From the NCBI GenBank assembly GCA_022825235.1, contig JAJDYI010000004.1:1-64000 (forward strand): 64,000 bases of DNA, read 5' to 3'. The notes beneath the pieces were generated by a model. That model saw only the letters and a program-made list of their open reading frames with translations. It searched no databases and was not told where the DNA came from. Position 1 is the stretch's first letter; the number at the start of each line of letters is the position of its first letter. Below, piece by piece: positions 9,329 through 18,166 of the stretch. The DNA is from Alphaproteobacteria bacterium. Lineage in GTDB: Bacteria > Pseudomonadota > Alphaproteobacteria > TMED109. The position numbers and the translations under genes are program-made.

Positions 9329-9736
9329 ATGCGGGGACCGGCGAACCTTCGCTCCTACGGCCTGCTGATCCGCGAACGGCAGGTCCTGATCGCCCGCGAG
9401 ACCGTCGGTCGGGTGCTGGCCCGGAAATTCCCGGGGGGCGGCGTTGAGGACGGCGAAACGCCCGAAGCGGCCCTCGTGCGGGAATTTCGGGAAGAAACTG
9501 GTCTCGAGGTGCAAGTGCTTCGCCTGCTGCACACGCCGGGAACACTCCTCTCACCGTGGACGGACGCACCGTATACGCCCCTGTACTATGCAGTTACAGG
9601 GGACGGGGCGCCGGTCCCGCAACCGCCCGAATACCTTCCCCTCCGGTTTGCCGACGCGGAGGAACTGCTCGGCGCCGAGGACGTCGCCGGACCCGAACAG
9701 GTGGCCCTTCGTCGCGCTCTGGACCTGCCGGTCTGA
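9329..9736 (+). CDS. Nudix hydrolase
   Basis: A 135-residue Nudix-fold pyrophosphatase. The Nudix box is complete at about residues 36-58: GGGVEDGETPEAALV continues into REFREETGL, matching Gx5Ex7REUxEExGU. The substrate cannot be predicted. Such enzymes hydrolyse nucleotide or CoA diphosphates, and the 6-bp spacing from prpE would make CoA derivatives or adenylates plausible, though this is only inference. Start ATG 9329 is six bases after the prpE stop. Confidence 0.88.
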   Translation: MRGPANLRSYGLLIRERQVLIARETVGRVLARKFPGGGVEDGETPEAALVREFREETGLEVQVLRLLHTPGTLLSPWTDAPYTPLYYAVTGDGAPVPQPPEYLPLRFADAEELLGAEDVAGPEQVALRRALDLPV

Positions 9737-9898
9737 GGCGTCGGCGTCCGCCGGTGCTCCAGAATCCGTTACGCGGTGCCTTCGAGGAATCCCCCCCAAC
9801 CGAGTAAGGAAACCGCAACTGGTGTATCCGCTTCCCATTAGTGCGGGTGCGGCCGCCAAAGACAAACTCTCGAACGCTCTCCCATCTTCCCGCAGGGT

Positions 9899-10330
9899 TC
9901 AAAACGACGCACAGACCGTGGCAACTGTCCGCAGCACGGCCTTCTGGGCAAACATATCTTTGTACGCTTGAACAATCTGGTCGGTGCGCAGCAAGCCCGC
10001 ATCATCAACCCCGGTCAGGATCACGACGAGCTTGGACTTTTCGCGGATGATTGACCCTGCCGAGTCACGCCACTGCCCTGCAGCATCAAGGACGGTCAAG
10101 CCGGCCGGAAATCGCGGCGTGATCTCGTTCGCCAGGAAAGCGTTCCAAGCCTTGTCGCTGACGACTTCCGCGTCGGCCTGATTGCGGCCGAAGTACAGGC
10201 GGTACTCGGTGAACTGCCCGGTTCCTGCCGGACAACCCTCGACGTCGGCATACACACGTGTGCCGGGCAGGTGCCCGGCTGCAAGGATCACCGTGACTGC
10301 TGCCAGCCTGAAGCACCAGTGAGGCAGCAT
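9899..10330 (-). CDS. Secreted DUF3574 protein
   Basis: A protein of about 143 residues with an N-terminal signal sequence (MLPHWCFRLAAVTVILAAG), followed by the DUF3574 core. The conserved YRLYFGRNQADAEVVSDKAW, TPRFPAGLTVLDAAGQW and IREKSKLVVIL segments are clear. The biochemical function of this family is unknown. An in-frame ATG at 10348 would add six residues. I chose 10330 because an AGGTGA precedes it closely. The gene is convergent with the Nudix gene and divergent from aapJ. The 296 bp between it and aapJ must hold both promoters. Confidence 0.8.
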   Translation of the reverse strand: MLPHWCFRLAAVTVILAAGHLPGTRVYADVEGCPAGTGQFTEYRLYFGRNQADAEVVSDKAWNAFLANEITPRFPAGLTVLDAAGQWRDSAGSIIREKSKLVVILTGVDDAGLLRTDQIVQAYKDMFAQKAVLRTVATVCASF

Positions 10331-10644
10331 TGTCACCTGTTCATTCATTACAGGGTATCGCGCACCGACATCGTCAAATGAGATCGGGCCGGTAAAGATA
10401 GAACGTTTGTCAACACCGCTCAACTTCTGTGGCGGTAGAGTTAAGAACAGTTTACATGTGTTCTTGTAGACATGTAATTGCGTTTGACATTGCAGATGAA
10501 GCAATAGTTGCGCATTCGTTGACAAGATGCCCGGATTTGCCTATGGTCGCCTCGTCTTGGACGGTTTCTGTCAAGTCGCATGAAAGCGTTAATCGCAGAA
10601 GCTCGTCAGCGGCAAGCAAGTATCAGCGACATGGAGAACCGAAG
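10331..10644. other. Divergent control region between the DUF3574 gene and aapJ
   Basis: About 310 bp that are noticeably richer in A+T than the coding DNA around them, especially 10430-10540. It contains a near-consensus sigma70 promoter facing aapJ (listed separately). The run ACATGTGTTCTTGTAGACATGT at 10453-10474 holds the inverted pair ACATGT/ACATGT and might be a regulator site. I see no small gene here. Confidence 0.45.
10519..10547 (+). promoter_or_regulatory. Sigma70-type promoter for the aap operon
   Basis: TTGACA at 10519-10524 is an exact -35 hexamer. After exactly 17 bp comes TATGGT (10542-10547), which matches TATAAT at four of six positions. Transcription would start near 10554, about 90 bp before the aapJ ATG. 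The hexamers are read directly; activity is inferred. Confidence 0.6.
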
Positions 10645-11688
10645 ATGATCGCACTGACACGGCCGGGGCTATCCTGTGCAGTGTTCGCTGCTTTTGTGCT
10701 GCCGGCAACGGTCGGTACCGCACAGGCGGCTACACTGGACGACGTCCGCGCTGCCGATGAACTGAAATGCGGAATCAATACCGGCCTCGCCGGATTCGCG
10801 AACACCGACGATGCAGGTAACTGGGTCGGGTTCGACGTCGACTACTGTAAGGCGCTTGCGGCGGCCGTGCTGGGAGATGCCGGCAAGGTCCAGTACGTAA
10901 GCCTCACCGGGAAGAACCGTTTTCCGGCGTTGCAGGCGGGCGAGATCGAGGTGCTCGCGCGCAACACCACCTGGACGTTTTCCCGTGACGTCGATCTTGG
11001 ACTGACGTTCGTCGGCGTCAACTACTACGACGGACAAGGCTTCATTGGGCCGAGGAGCCTGGGCATTTCGAGTGCCGGGGAACTCGATGGCGCATCAGTC
11101 TGCATCCAGACCGGCACGACGACCGAGCTGAACCTCGCGGACTTTTTCCGAACCAACAACATCTCCTACGAACCCGTTCCCATCGAGACCAATGCAGAGG
11201 CCCGGGCCGCGTACGAGGCCGAACGGTGCGACGTCTACACCTCGGACGCGTCGGGACTGGCCGCCACGCGAGCGACATTCGACAACCCGAACGACCACGT
11301 GATCCTGCCCGAGATCATCTCGAAGGAACCGCTCGGGCCCTTGGTCCGCCACGGCGATGACCAGTGGGCGGACATCGCCCGCTGGGTCCTCAACGCCCTG
11401 ATATCGGCGGAGGAGCTCGGCGTGACCCAGGCCAACGTCGAGGCGCTGGCCCAGAAGGACGGCGGTTCCGACAATCCCGAAATCCAGCGCATGCTGGGCA
11501 GCCAAGGAAGCATGGGCGCGATGTTGGGACTGGACGCCGACTGGGCTGTCAGGGCCATCAAGGCGGTCGGGAACTACGGTGAGATTTTCGCGCGCCACCT
11601 TGGGCCGGACACCCGGCTCGGGCTGGAACGCGGCCTGAACGCCTTGTACACGAACGGCGGAATTCTCTACTCTCCTCCATTCCGTTGA
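10645..11688 (+). CDS. aapJ: Amino-acid ABC transporter, periplasmic binding protein
   Basis: A 347-residue periplasmic solute receptor with a signal peptide of about 28 residues (cleavage after VGTAQA). Family 3 solute-binding features include GFDVDYCKALAAAVLG and the ligand-binding Arg in ARNTTWTFSRD. Length and order match AapJ of the rhizobial general L-amino-acid permease (the AapJQMP/BztABCD family). It captures polar amino acids for the two permeases and the ATPase encoded next. Start ATG 10645 has GGAG upstream. It is the first gene of the operon. Confidence 0.95.
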   Translation: MIALTRPGLSCAVFAAFVLPATVGTAQAATLDDVRAADELKCGINTGLAGFANTDDAGNWVGFDVDYCKALAAAVLGDAGKVQYVSLTGKNRFPALQAGEIEVLARNTTWTFSRDVDLGLTFVGVNYYDGQGFIGPRSLGISSAGELDGASVCIQTGTTTELNLADFFRTNNISYEPVPIETNAEARAAYEAERCDVYTSDASGLAATRATFDNPNDHVILPEIISKEPLGPLVRHGDDQWADIARWVLNALISAEELGVTQANVEALAQKDGGSDNPEIQRMLGSQGSMGAMLGLDADWAVRAIKAVGNYGEIFARHLGPDTRLGLERGLNALYTNGGILYSPPFR

Positions 11689-11780
11689 CCCTATATTCAA
11701 CGGCCTAGCACTGCCGTGGCGGCCGGGGGTCCAGACGACTCCCGGCGGCCACGAGCGTGTCGGCCGGATCGACGCAGGTA

Positions 11781-12965
11781 ATGGCCGCCCCGCCCAGAAC
11801 CCGAATTCAGCAGATCAGCTACCTCTGGACCGACGAGCGGCTGCGAGGAATTGCCTTCCAGCTCCTCGTAACCACCAGCCTCGCCCTTTTCTTCGCGTTC
11901 ATCATCTGGAACACCGCCACGAACCTGAAGCATGCGGGTCTGGCATCCGGATACGGATTTCTCCAGGACGCCGCTTCATTTGACATCAATCAGCGGCTAA
12001 TCGATTACGATTCGACCTCGAGCTACGGACGGGCATTTCTGGTCGGCGGACTCAACACCGTCCTCGTGGCGGTGCTCGGGATCGCTGCGGCGACCTTCAT
12101 CGGTTTTCTTGTCGGCCTGATGCGACTCTCGAGCAATTTCCTGGTCAGCCGCATCGCCGCCATCTACGTCGAACTCACCCGCAACATCCCGCTGCTTCTA
12201 CAGATCATCTTCTGGTGGGTCATCATTCTGGCTCTGCCGCGCGTGCGCGACAGTATTTCCGTCGGCGACGTCCTTTTCCTCAACAATCGCGGCGTCCGGA
12301 TGCCTCAGCCGATCTTCGAAGACGCGTTCCAGTTCGTCCTGGCGCTCATCGTTGCCGGCGGTATCGGCACGTTCTTCCTTGCGCGATGGGCGCGGAAACG
12401 GCACGAGCTGACCGGGCGGACATTCCCGGTAGGCTGGAGTTCGATCGGGCTGATCTTCGGGCTCCCCGGCCTGTCAATGCTCTTTCTCGGACTGCCAATC
12501 AGCCTCGAGATCCCGTTGCAGGGAAAATTCAACTTCGAAGGCGGGTTCAATGTCACGCCCGAACTGATCGCTCTGTGGCTGGCGCTCTCGCTCTATACCG
12601 GTGCATTCATCTCGGAAGTCGTTCGTTCCGGAATCCTTGCCGTCGACAAGGGACAGATCGAAGCGGCACGGGCCGTGGGACTCCCGCCGGGATTGAGAAC
12701 CCGCAAGATCATTCTCCCGCAGGCGTTGCGCGTCATCATTCCCCCGCTCACCAACCAGTACTTGAACCTGACCAAGAATTCCTCGCTGGCGGTGGTCATC
12801 GGCTATCAAGACATCGTGTCCATCGGCGAGACCGTGCTGAACCAGAGCGGGCAGGCACTTGAAGTCATCTCGATCTACATGGCCTTCTACCTGACTCTCA
12901 GCCTCTTAACGTCGCTCCTCATGAATTGGTACAACAAGCGCACCGCCTTGGTGCGCGAGCGGTGA
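11781..12965 (+). CDS. aapQ: Amino-acid ABC transporter permease, AapQ-type
   Basis: A 394-residue inner-membrane permease of the His/Glu/Gln family. The EAA loop that contacts the ATPase reads EAARAVGLPPGLRTRKIILP near residues 290-310. As usual for AapQ/BztB, a long stretch (roughly residues 150-230) separates the first helices from the C-terminal permease core. Start ATG 11781 follows AGGTA closely. A GTG at 11757 is possible and would add eight residues. It pairs with the next gene, which overlaps or abuts its stop codon. Confidence 0.94.
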   Translation: MAAPPRTRIQQISYLWTDERLRGIAFQLLVTTSLALFFAFIIWNTATNLKHAGLASGYGFLQDAASFDINQRLIDYDSTSSYGRAFLVGGLNTVLVAVLGIAAATFIGFLVGLMRLSSNFLVSRIAAIYVELTRNIPLLLQIIFWWVIILALPRVRDSISVGDVLFLNNRGVRMPQPIFEDAFQFVLALIVAGGIGTFFLARWARKRHELTGRTFPVGWSSIGLIFGLPGLSMLFLGLPISLEIPLQGKFNFEGGFNVTPELIALWLALSLYTGAFISEVVRSGILAVDKGQIEAARAVGLPPGLRTRKIILPQALRVIIPPLTNQYLNLTKNSSLAVVIGYQDIVSIGETVLNQSGQALEVISIYMAFYLTLSLLTSLLMNWYNKRTALVRER

Positions 12966-12973
12966 GCGGGCGG

Positions 12974-14074
12974 ATGTTTTTCCGGGACCAGGGCGAAATG
13001 CTTCCCCCGCGTACGGCGCCGATTACCGAAGTCGGGCTCGTCGGCTGGCTGCGGATCAACCTGTTCTCGAGCTATGGCAACGCCGCGCTGACACTGATCT
13101 CGCTGGCAATCCTCCTGCTGGTAGTCCCGCCGTTCATCGACTGGGTGCTGATCAAGGCGCAGTTCTCGGGGGACAGCGGGGAAGCCTGCTCGGGGATTGG
13201 CGCATGCTGGGCATGGGTTGACCAGCGCCTCGGGCAATTCTTCTACGGCTTCTACCCAGCCGAGGCGCACTGGAGGGTCAATGTCACCGCGATCCTGCTG
13301 GTCCCGGCGATCCTGTACGTGCTGGTCGACAACATGCCGGGAGCCAAGTTCGGCCGCTGGTTCTCCTACGTCTATCCGCTGCTTGCCGCCTACCTCCTCG
13401 TCGGAGGCTTCGGCCTGGAGGTGATCCAGACCGACAAGTTCGGCGGTTTCATGCTCAACATGGTCGTCGGGCTGACCGGTATCGTGCTGTCGCTGCCGAT
13501 CGGGGTCTTGCTGGCGCTCGGCCGTCAGTCGCGGCTACCCGTGATTCGCCTGCTCTGCATCGCCTTCATCGAAGCTGTCCGGGGCGTGCCGCTGATCACA
13601 CTCCTGTTCGTTGCCATCGTCCTCTTGCAGCTGTTCCTCCCCCCGGAAGTGTCGCTCGACCAGCTGCTGCGCGTGATCATCATGGTGACGCTCTTCGCCT
13701 CGGCCTACATGGCGGAAGTCGTGCGCGGCGGCCTGCAGGCCATTCCGAAGGGGCAGATCGAGGGGGCGCAGGCGGTCGGGCTGGGTTACTGGCAAACGAT
13801 GCGGCTCATCGTGCTACCGCAGGCGCTCCGAATCTCGATTCCGGGGATCGTCAACACGTTCATCGGGCTGTTCAAGGACACCACACTGGTGATCATTATT
13901 GGCTTGTTCGATTTGCTGGGTCATGCCCGCCTGCTGCAGACCAATCCGGACTGGATCGGCGATGTTGACCACGAAGCCTACCTGTTCTCGGCCGCCGTAT
14001 TCTTCCTCGTTTGCTTCCTGATGTCGCGCTACTCGGTTTCACTGGAAAAGCAGTTGAGCAAGGATCGTCACTAG
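12974..14074 (+). CDS. aapM: Amino-acid ABC transporter permease, AapM-type
   Basis: A 366-residue permease forming a heterodimer with the previous gene product. The EAA motif reads EGAQAVGLGYWQTMRLIVLP, with several membrane helices before it. The soluble insert with GIGACWAWVDQRLGQFFYGFYP is typical of AapM/BztC. Two starts are plausible: ATG 12974, and GTG 12962, whose GTGA would overlap the aapQ stop by 4 bp and couple translation. Thirteen bases separate its stop from the ATPase start. Confidence 0.94.
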   Translation: MFFRDQGEMLPPRTAPITEVGLVGWLRINLFSSYGNAALTLISLAILLLVVPPFIDWVLIKAQFSGDSGEACSGIGACWAWVDQRLGQFFYGFYPAEAHWRVNVTAILLVPAILYVLVDNMPGAKFGRWFSYVYPLLAAYLLVGGFGLEVIQTDKFGGFMLNMVVGLTGIVLSLPIGVLLALGRQSRLPVIRLLCIAFIEAVRGVPLITLLFVAIVLLQLFLPPEVSLDQLLRVIIMVTLFASAYMAEVVRGGLQAIPKGQIEGAQAVGLGYWQTMRLIVLPQALRISIPGIVNTFIGLFKDTTLVIIIGLFDLLGHARLLQTNPDWIGDVDHEAYLFSAAVFFLVCFLMSRYSVSLEKQLSKDRH

Positions 14075-14086
14075 GAGGGCCCCGCC

Positions 14087-14860
14087 ATGTCGACCGCAAC
14101 TCCCGAGGCCGCCGGGGCGTCCGACGTTCCGATCATCGAGATCTCGAATCTGAACAAGTGGTTTGGAGCGTTTCACGTCCTTCGCGACATCAATCTGTCG
14201 GTCGCTGCCCAGGAACGCGTCGTCATCTGCGGCCCGTCGGGCTCCGGCAAGTCAACGTTGATTCGCTGCATCAACCGACTCGAAGACCATCAGGAGGGCT
14301 CGATTGTCGTGGACGGGACACCCCTCACACGAAATCTCAAGAACATCGATCTGGTTCGTCGCGACATCGGGATGGTCTTCCAGCAATTCAATCTCTTCCC
14401 GCACCTCACGATTCTCGAGAACTGCACGCTTGGTCCAATCTGGGTGCGGAAGATGCCGCGGCAGGCGGCGGAAGAGATCGCGAAGAAATTTCTGGATCGC
14501 GTGCAAATTCTCGACCAGGCCGCAAAATATCCTGGTCAGCTGTCTGGAGGCCAGCAGCAACGCGCCGCCATTGCCAGGGCTCTCTGCATGGAGCCGCGCG
14601 TCATGCTGTTCGACGAGCCCACATCCGCGCTCGATCCCGAAATGATCAAGGAAGTCCTCGACGTCATGACGGGCCTGGCGGAAAGCGGGATGACGATGCT
14701 CATCGTGTCGCATGAAATGGGGTTTGCGGCACAGGTTGCCGATCGGATGATTTTCATGGATGACGGTCAGATCGTGGAGGAAAACACTCCGGACGCATTC
14801 TTCAACAATCCGCAATCCGACCGCACGAAACTGTTCCTCAGCCAGATTCTCAGACACTGA
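14087..14860 (+). CDS. aapP: Amino-acid ABC transporter ATPase
   Basis: A 257-residue ABC ATPase powering the AapQM permeases. Walker A GPSGSGKS is at 49-56, the signature LSGGQQQR at 152-159, Walker B VMLFDEP at 172-178, and the switch His lies in VSHEMGF. The Q-loop reads [13 protein letters not shown], typical of polar amino-acid importers. Start ATG 14087 has a near-perfect AGGAGG site. It is the last gene of the operon. The following 152 bp separate it from the convergent lolA and show no clear terminator. Confidence 0.96.
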   Translation: MSTATPEAAGASDVPIIEISNLNKWFGAFHVLRDINLSVAAQERVVICGPSGSGKSTLIRCINRLEDHQEGSIVVDGTPLTRNLKNIDLVRRDIGMVFQQFNLFPHLTILENCTLGPIWVRKMPRQAAEEIAKKFLDRVQILDQAAKYPGQLSGGQQQRAAIARALCMEPRVMLFDEPTSALDPEMIKEVLDVMTGLAESGMTMLIVSHEMGFAAQVADRMIFMDDGQIVEENTPDAFFNNPQSDRTKLFLSQILRH

Positions 14861-15012
14861 GTCGGGTTCGATCGCGCAGAAGCGTCGGGAAGGCCTAGCG
14901 TCCGGACCTTCCGGCGTGAGGGTTCCTGGAGGTTGCCGTAGCCTTCGGACCTGCGTACGGCGGCGGCGTGAGCAACTCCCAGGGTAGGACGGGCCCGCGC
15001 GACCGCGTCACT

Positions 15013-15684
15013 CTACCGCACGCCACGCCGGCCCTGCGGTCGTGCCCGCCGGTTCTCCCACGGACCACGCCAGAGGTCGCCTCGCTGGATCATGTCATCC
15101 GACAGCCGGAAGATGTCGTGCTGGGTGAATTCTGCCGTCATCAGGTCTTCCAGGATCACGACGGTCGCCCGCTGCTGGACGTCGACGAGTTTCCAGCCCG
15201 CGAGGCCGAACGGTTCCTGCAGGAACGCCAGTTCCACCCAGCCCGGGATTTGGACGCCGTCGTCGTCCAGGGCGGCGATACGGACGGCGAGGTACCCGTT
15301 GCGTTCGGCGACCTGCAGGATTCCCAGGTTGTCGGCCGCCGTCGGCCGCCGGGCCTCGAACAACACCCGCAACGGTAGCTTGTCCAGCGAGAAGTGCGCG
15401 GTCTGGCCGGCGTCAGGATTGTGGTAGACGAGGAACGTGCCATCCGCCACCAGGACCCCGTTGTCGGGCGGCGCATACTCGATTCGGGCTCTCCCTGGCG
15501 GGGACACCGCGAGCCAGCCCTTCTTGAGCTTTCCGTCCGGGTCCTGCTGGACGAACCGGGCAGTCACGGGCGGAAGCATCTCCAGGTAGGACCACACCTG
15601 GTCCAGGCGCGCATCCTCCGCGGCAGCGTTCTGGCCGCCGCCGAACAACGCGCCGAGCAGCAGGGTGCCGAGGGCACGCCTCAC
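15013..15684 (-). CDS. lolA: Outer-membrane lipoprotein carrier protein LolA
   Basis: A 223-residue periplasmic chaperone that carries lipoproteins from LolCDE to the outer membrane. It has a signal peptide (MRRALGTLLLGALFGGGQNAAA), then the LolA fold with TARFVQQDPDGKLKKGWLAVS and RARIEYAPPDNGVLVADG. The last 20 residues are Arg-rich and look like a lineage-specific tail. The gene lies 13 bp downstream of ftsK on the same strand and is probably co-transcribed, a common arrangement in alphaproteobacteria. Confidence 0.92.
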   Translation of the reverse strand: MRRALGTLLLGALFGGGQNAAAEDARLDQVWSYLEMLPPVTARFVQQDPDGKLKKGWLAVSPPGRARIEYAPPDNGVLVADGTFLVYHNPDAGQTAHFSLDKLPLRVLFEARRPTAADNLGILQVAERNGYLAVRIAALDDDGVQIPGWVELAFLQEPFGLAGWKLVDVQQRATVVILEDLMTAEFTQHDIFRLSDDMIQRGDLWRGPWENRRARPQGRRGVR

Positions 15685-15697
15685 GCCGGGATTCCCG

Positions 15698-17992
15698 TCA
15701 ACCGATCACCTCTCGCTTGCCGGTGTGGTCGGCCGGACTCACGATTCCGTCGTTCTCGAGTTGGTCGATCATGCGGGCGGCACGGTTGTACCCGATCTGG
15801 AGATGACGCTGCAGGAAGCTAGTGGAAGCCTTGCCCTTTTGCCGCAACAGGACCACCGCATCGTCGTACAGGGCGTCGCGTCCATTCTCATCGGAAGCGT
15901 CGGGAGTCAGCGTCTCACCTAGATCTTCGGTCACCTCCAGGTTGTACTCCGTAGTGATTCCGAGGTTCCGAAGGAAATCCGCCACCCGCTCGACCTCTTC
16001 ATCGCTGACGAACGGCCCGTGGACCCGCTGCATCTTTCCGCCGGTGCGGAGATACAGCATGTCGCCCTTGCCGAGCAACTGCTCGGCACCCTGGTCTCCG
16101 AGAACGGTCCGGCTGTCGGTGGCGGACGACACCTGAAAGCTGATCCGGCACGGAAGGTTCGCCTTGATCGTGCCAGTCACCACGTCCACTGACGGTCGCT
16201 GGGTGGCGACGATGAGATGGATGCCGGCGGCACGCGCCTTCTGTGCGAGCGCCTGGATCGCCAGCTCGAATTCCTTGCCGGCGCTCAGCATCAGGTCGGC
16301 CATCTCGTCCACGACGATGACGAGGTACGGAAACGGCTCGGGTTCAATGACCTGCTTTTCATAGACGGGCTTGCCGGTCTCGGCATCGAAGCCGGTCTGC
16401 ACCTCGCGGGTCAGCTTGCGACCACGCGCCACCGCTTCCTCGACCTTGCGGTTGTACGCCTCCACGTTGCGCACCTGTAACAGCGACATCGTCTGATAAC
16501 GCGAATTCATCTCGCGCACCGCCCAACGCAGTGCGGCCACCGACTTCTTCGGGTCTGTCACCACAGGGTGCAGAAGATGCGGAATGCCCTCATAGACGGA
16601 GAACTCGAGCATCTTCGGGTCGACCATGATCAATCGCAGCCGATCCGGCGGCATCCGGTACAGGAGCGAGAGGACCATGCCGTTCACGCCGACGGACTTG
16701 CCTGACCCGGTCGTGCCAGCGATCAGCAGGTGCGGCATGCCCGCGAGGTCAGCGGTCACCGGTTCGCCGTTGATGTCCTTGCCAAGGGCGATGATCAGGC
16801 TGCCGCGCTGCTGCTCAAACAACTCGGATCCCAGGATTTCCCGCAGATAGACGGTCTCGCGCTTTGCATTCGGGAGCTCGATCCCGATCGCGTTGCGGTC
16901 GGTGACCACTGACACCCTGGCGGCCTGTGCCGACATCGACCGGGCGATATCCGGGGCCAGCGAAATGACACGCCGCGACCGGATCCCGGGCTCCGGCTCG
17001 AAGTCGTACCGGGTTACCACGGGCCCTGACAGGATCCGTTCGATCACGCCTGCAATCCCGAATTCGGCCAGCACCGTCTCGAGCATCCGGGCATTCGCCT
17101 CCTGGCCCTCGTCGCTGCCGCGGACCGGCCGGGGCGGCTTGCGCAGCAGGCTGAGCGGCGGGAGCCGGAAGCCTTCCTCCTCCATCCCCAAGGTGGCCTG
17201 CCGTTCGTCATCCTCGCGCTGGCCGACCCGGGTCGGGCCGGCCGTCTGGACCCGGCGGCGTTTCTTCTTGGCAGGCCGTTCCGGGGACGGCCCGGCCGGG
17301 GTCCCCAGGGTCGGAGCCACTCGCTGGATCGGGACCTCGGGCTCGGCGCCGGACACGCCCGCGGACAGCCGCCGGGCGCGCGCGTAGAGCTCCCGGATAC
17401 CCCTGGCCCAGCCCGCCCAATCCGACCTCTGCAAGGCCGAAGCATAAAGCCAGGCCGCGACGGTCAGTGCCATGCAGGCGGTCACCATGATCGCTCGGAA
17501 CCAGGATGCCTCAGCCAGTTCGGGCCCGACCAGTTCCATGAACGCTGCCCACAACTGCACGGCGCCCGCAGCCGCGACACCCGGCCCCTCGCCGGATCGG
17601 AACCCGGCGGCCGTCAGCGTCGCCAGCGCGAGGGCCAGCACCAACGCCAGCAGCCGCCACCCGAACCGGCTGACCGACGCCGAACGCACCAGTCGCCAGC
17701 CCCAGGCAAGCACCGCCAGCGTCAACGCCAACGCGGCAGGCATGCCGATGGAGGCCCGCAACTCGGCACTCACCATTGCGCCCGGCATCCCGAGCCAGTT
17801 CGCAGGAGCCCGGTCCACATGAACCAGCCGAGACGGATCGTCCGGGTGCGACGAGAGGAGCGCGAGCAGAAGCACCCCGCCGACCGCTAGGAGGCAGATG
17901 CCGAGAAGCCGGCGCGCCAGTCCCCACATGGAGCCCAGCCAGTAATGCCGCAATCCGTTCCGGCCTGACTTCTTCGCCGCGGAATCTGTCAA
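15698..17992 (-). CDS. ftsK: DNA translocase FtsK
   Basis: A 764-residue septal DNA pump that clears and aligns chromosome termini at division. Four N-terminal membrane helices span about residues 25-190. A short basic, Pro-rich linker of roughly 100 residues follows, then the motor: Walker A GTTGSGKS at 426-433 and Walker B VIVVDEMADL near 558-567. The winged-helix gamma domain at 705-764 (DDAVVLLRQKGKASTSFLQR) reads KOPS sequences and activates XerCD. The linker is shorter than in E. coli. Start ATG 17992 is followed by a normal SpoIIIE/FtsK N-terminus. Confidence 0.96.
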   Translation of the reverse strand: MTDSAAKKSGRNGLRHYWLGSMWGLARRLLGICLLAVGGVLLLALLSSHPDDPSRLVHVDRAPANWLGMPGAMVSAELRASIGMPAALALTLAVLAWGWRLVRSASVSRFGWRLLALVLALALATLTAAGFRSGEGPGVAAAGAVQLWAAFMELVGPELAEASWFRAIMVTACMALTVAAWLYASALQRSDWAGWARGIRELYARARRLSAGVSGAEPEVPIQRVAPTLGTPAGPSPERPAKKKRRRVQTAGPTRVGQREDDERQATLGMEEEGFRLPPLSLLRKPPRPVRGSDEGQEANARMLETVLAEFGIAGVIERILSGPVVTRYDFEPEPGIRSRRVISLAPDIARSMSAQAARVSVVTDRNAIGIELPNAKRETVYLREILGSELFEQQRGSLIIALGKDINGEPVTADLAGMPHLLIAGTTGSGKSVGVNGMVLSLLYRMPPDRLRLIMVDPKMLEFSVYEGIPHLLHPVVTDPKKSVAALRWAVREMNSRYQTMSLLQVRNVEAYNRKVEEAVARGRKLTREVQTGFDAETGKPVYEKQVIEPEPFPYLVIVVDEMADLMLSAGKEFELAIQALAQKARAAGIHLIVATQRPSVDVVTGTIKANLPCRISFQVSSATDSRTVLGDQGAEQLLGKGDMLYLRTGGKMQRVHGPFVSDEEVERVADFLRNLGITTEYNLEVTEDLGETLTPDASDENGRDALYDDAVVLLRQKGKASTSFLQRHLQIGYNRAARMIDQLENDGIVSPADHTGKREVIG

Positions 17993-18166
17993 CGTGACCT
18001 ACCGACGAATGCGGTTCGCCGAACGAGCGGCCGGCGAAGGCTCCGACGAGCCGCCATGGCGGTGTTCTGGAAACCCTTGCATGGTCGTCATCGCAAGTTG
18101 CGCCTGCAAAGCGGTTCCGTCAAGTGGGGCGGCGGCGATACGCTCGACGGCGGCCATGGACGCCCC

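Noticed and set aside
7433-9532. A 699-codon open frame antisense to prpE and the Nudix gene
   Set aside because: It is the mirror of two clearly recognisable proteins in GC-rich DNA. Its product is rich in Arg, Gly and His, with no family motif, and there is no ribosome site.
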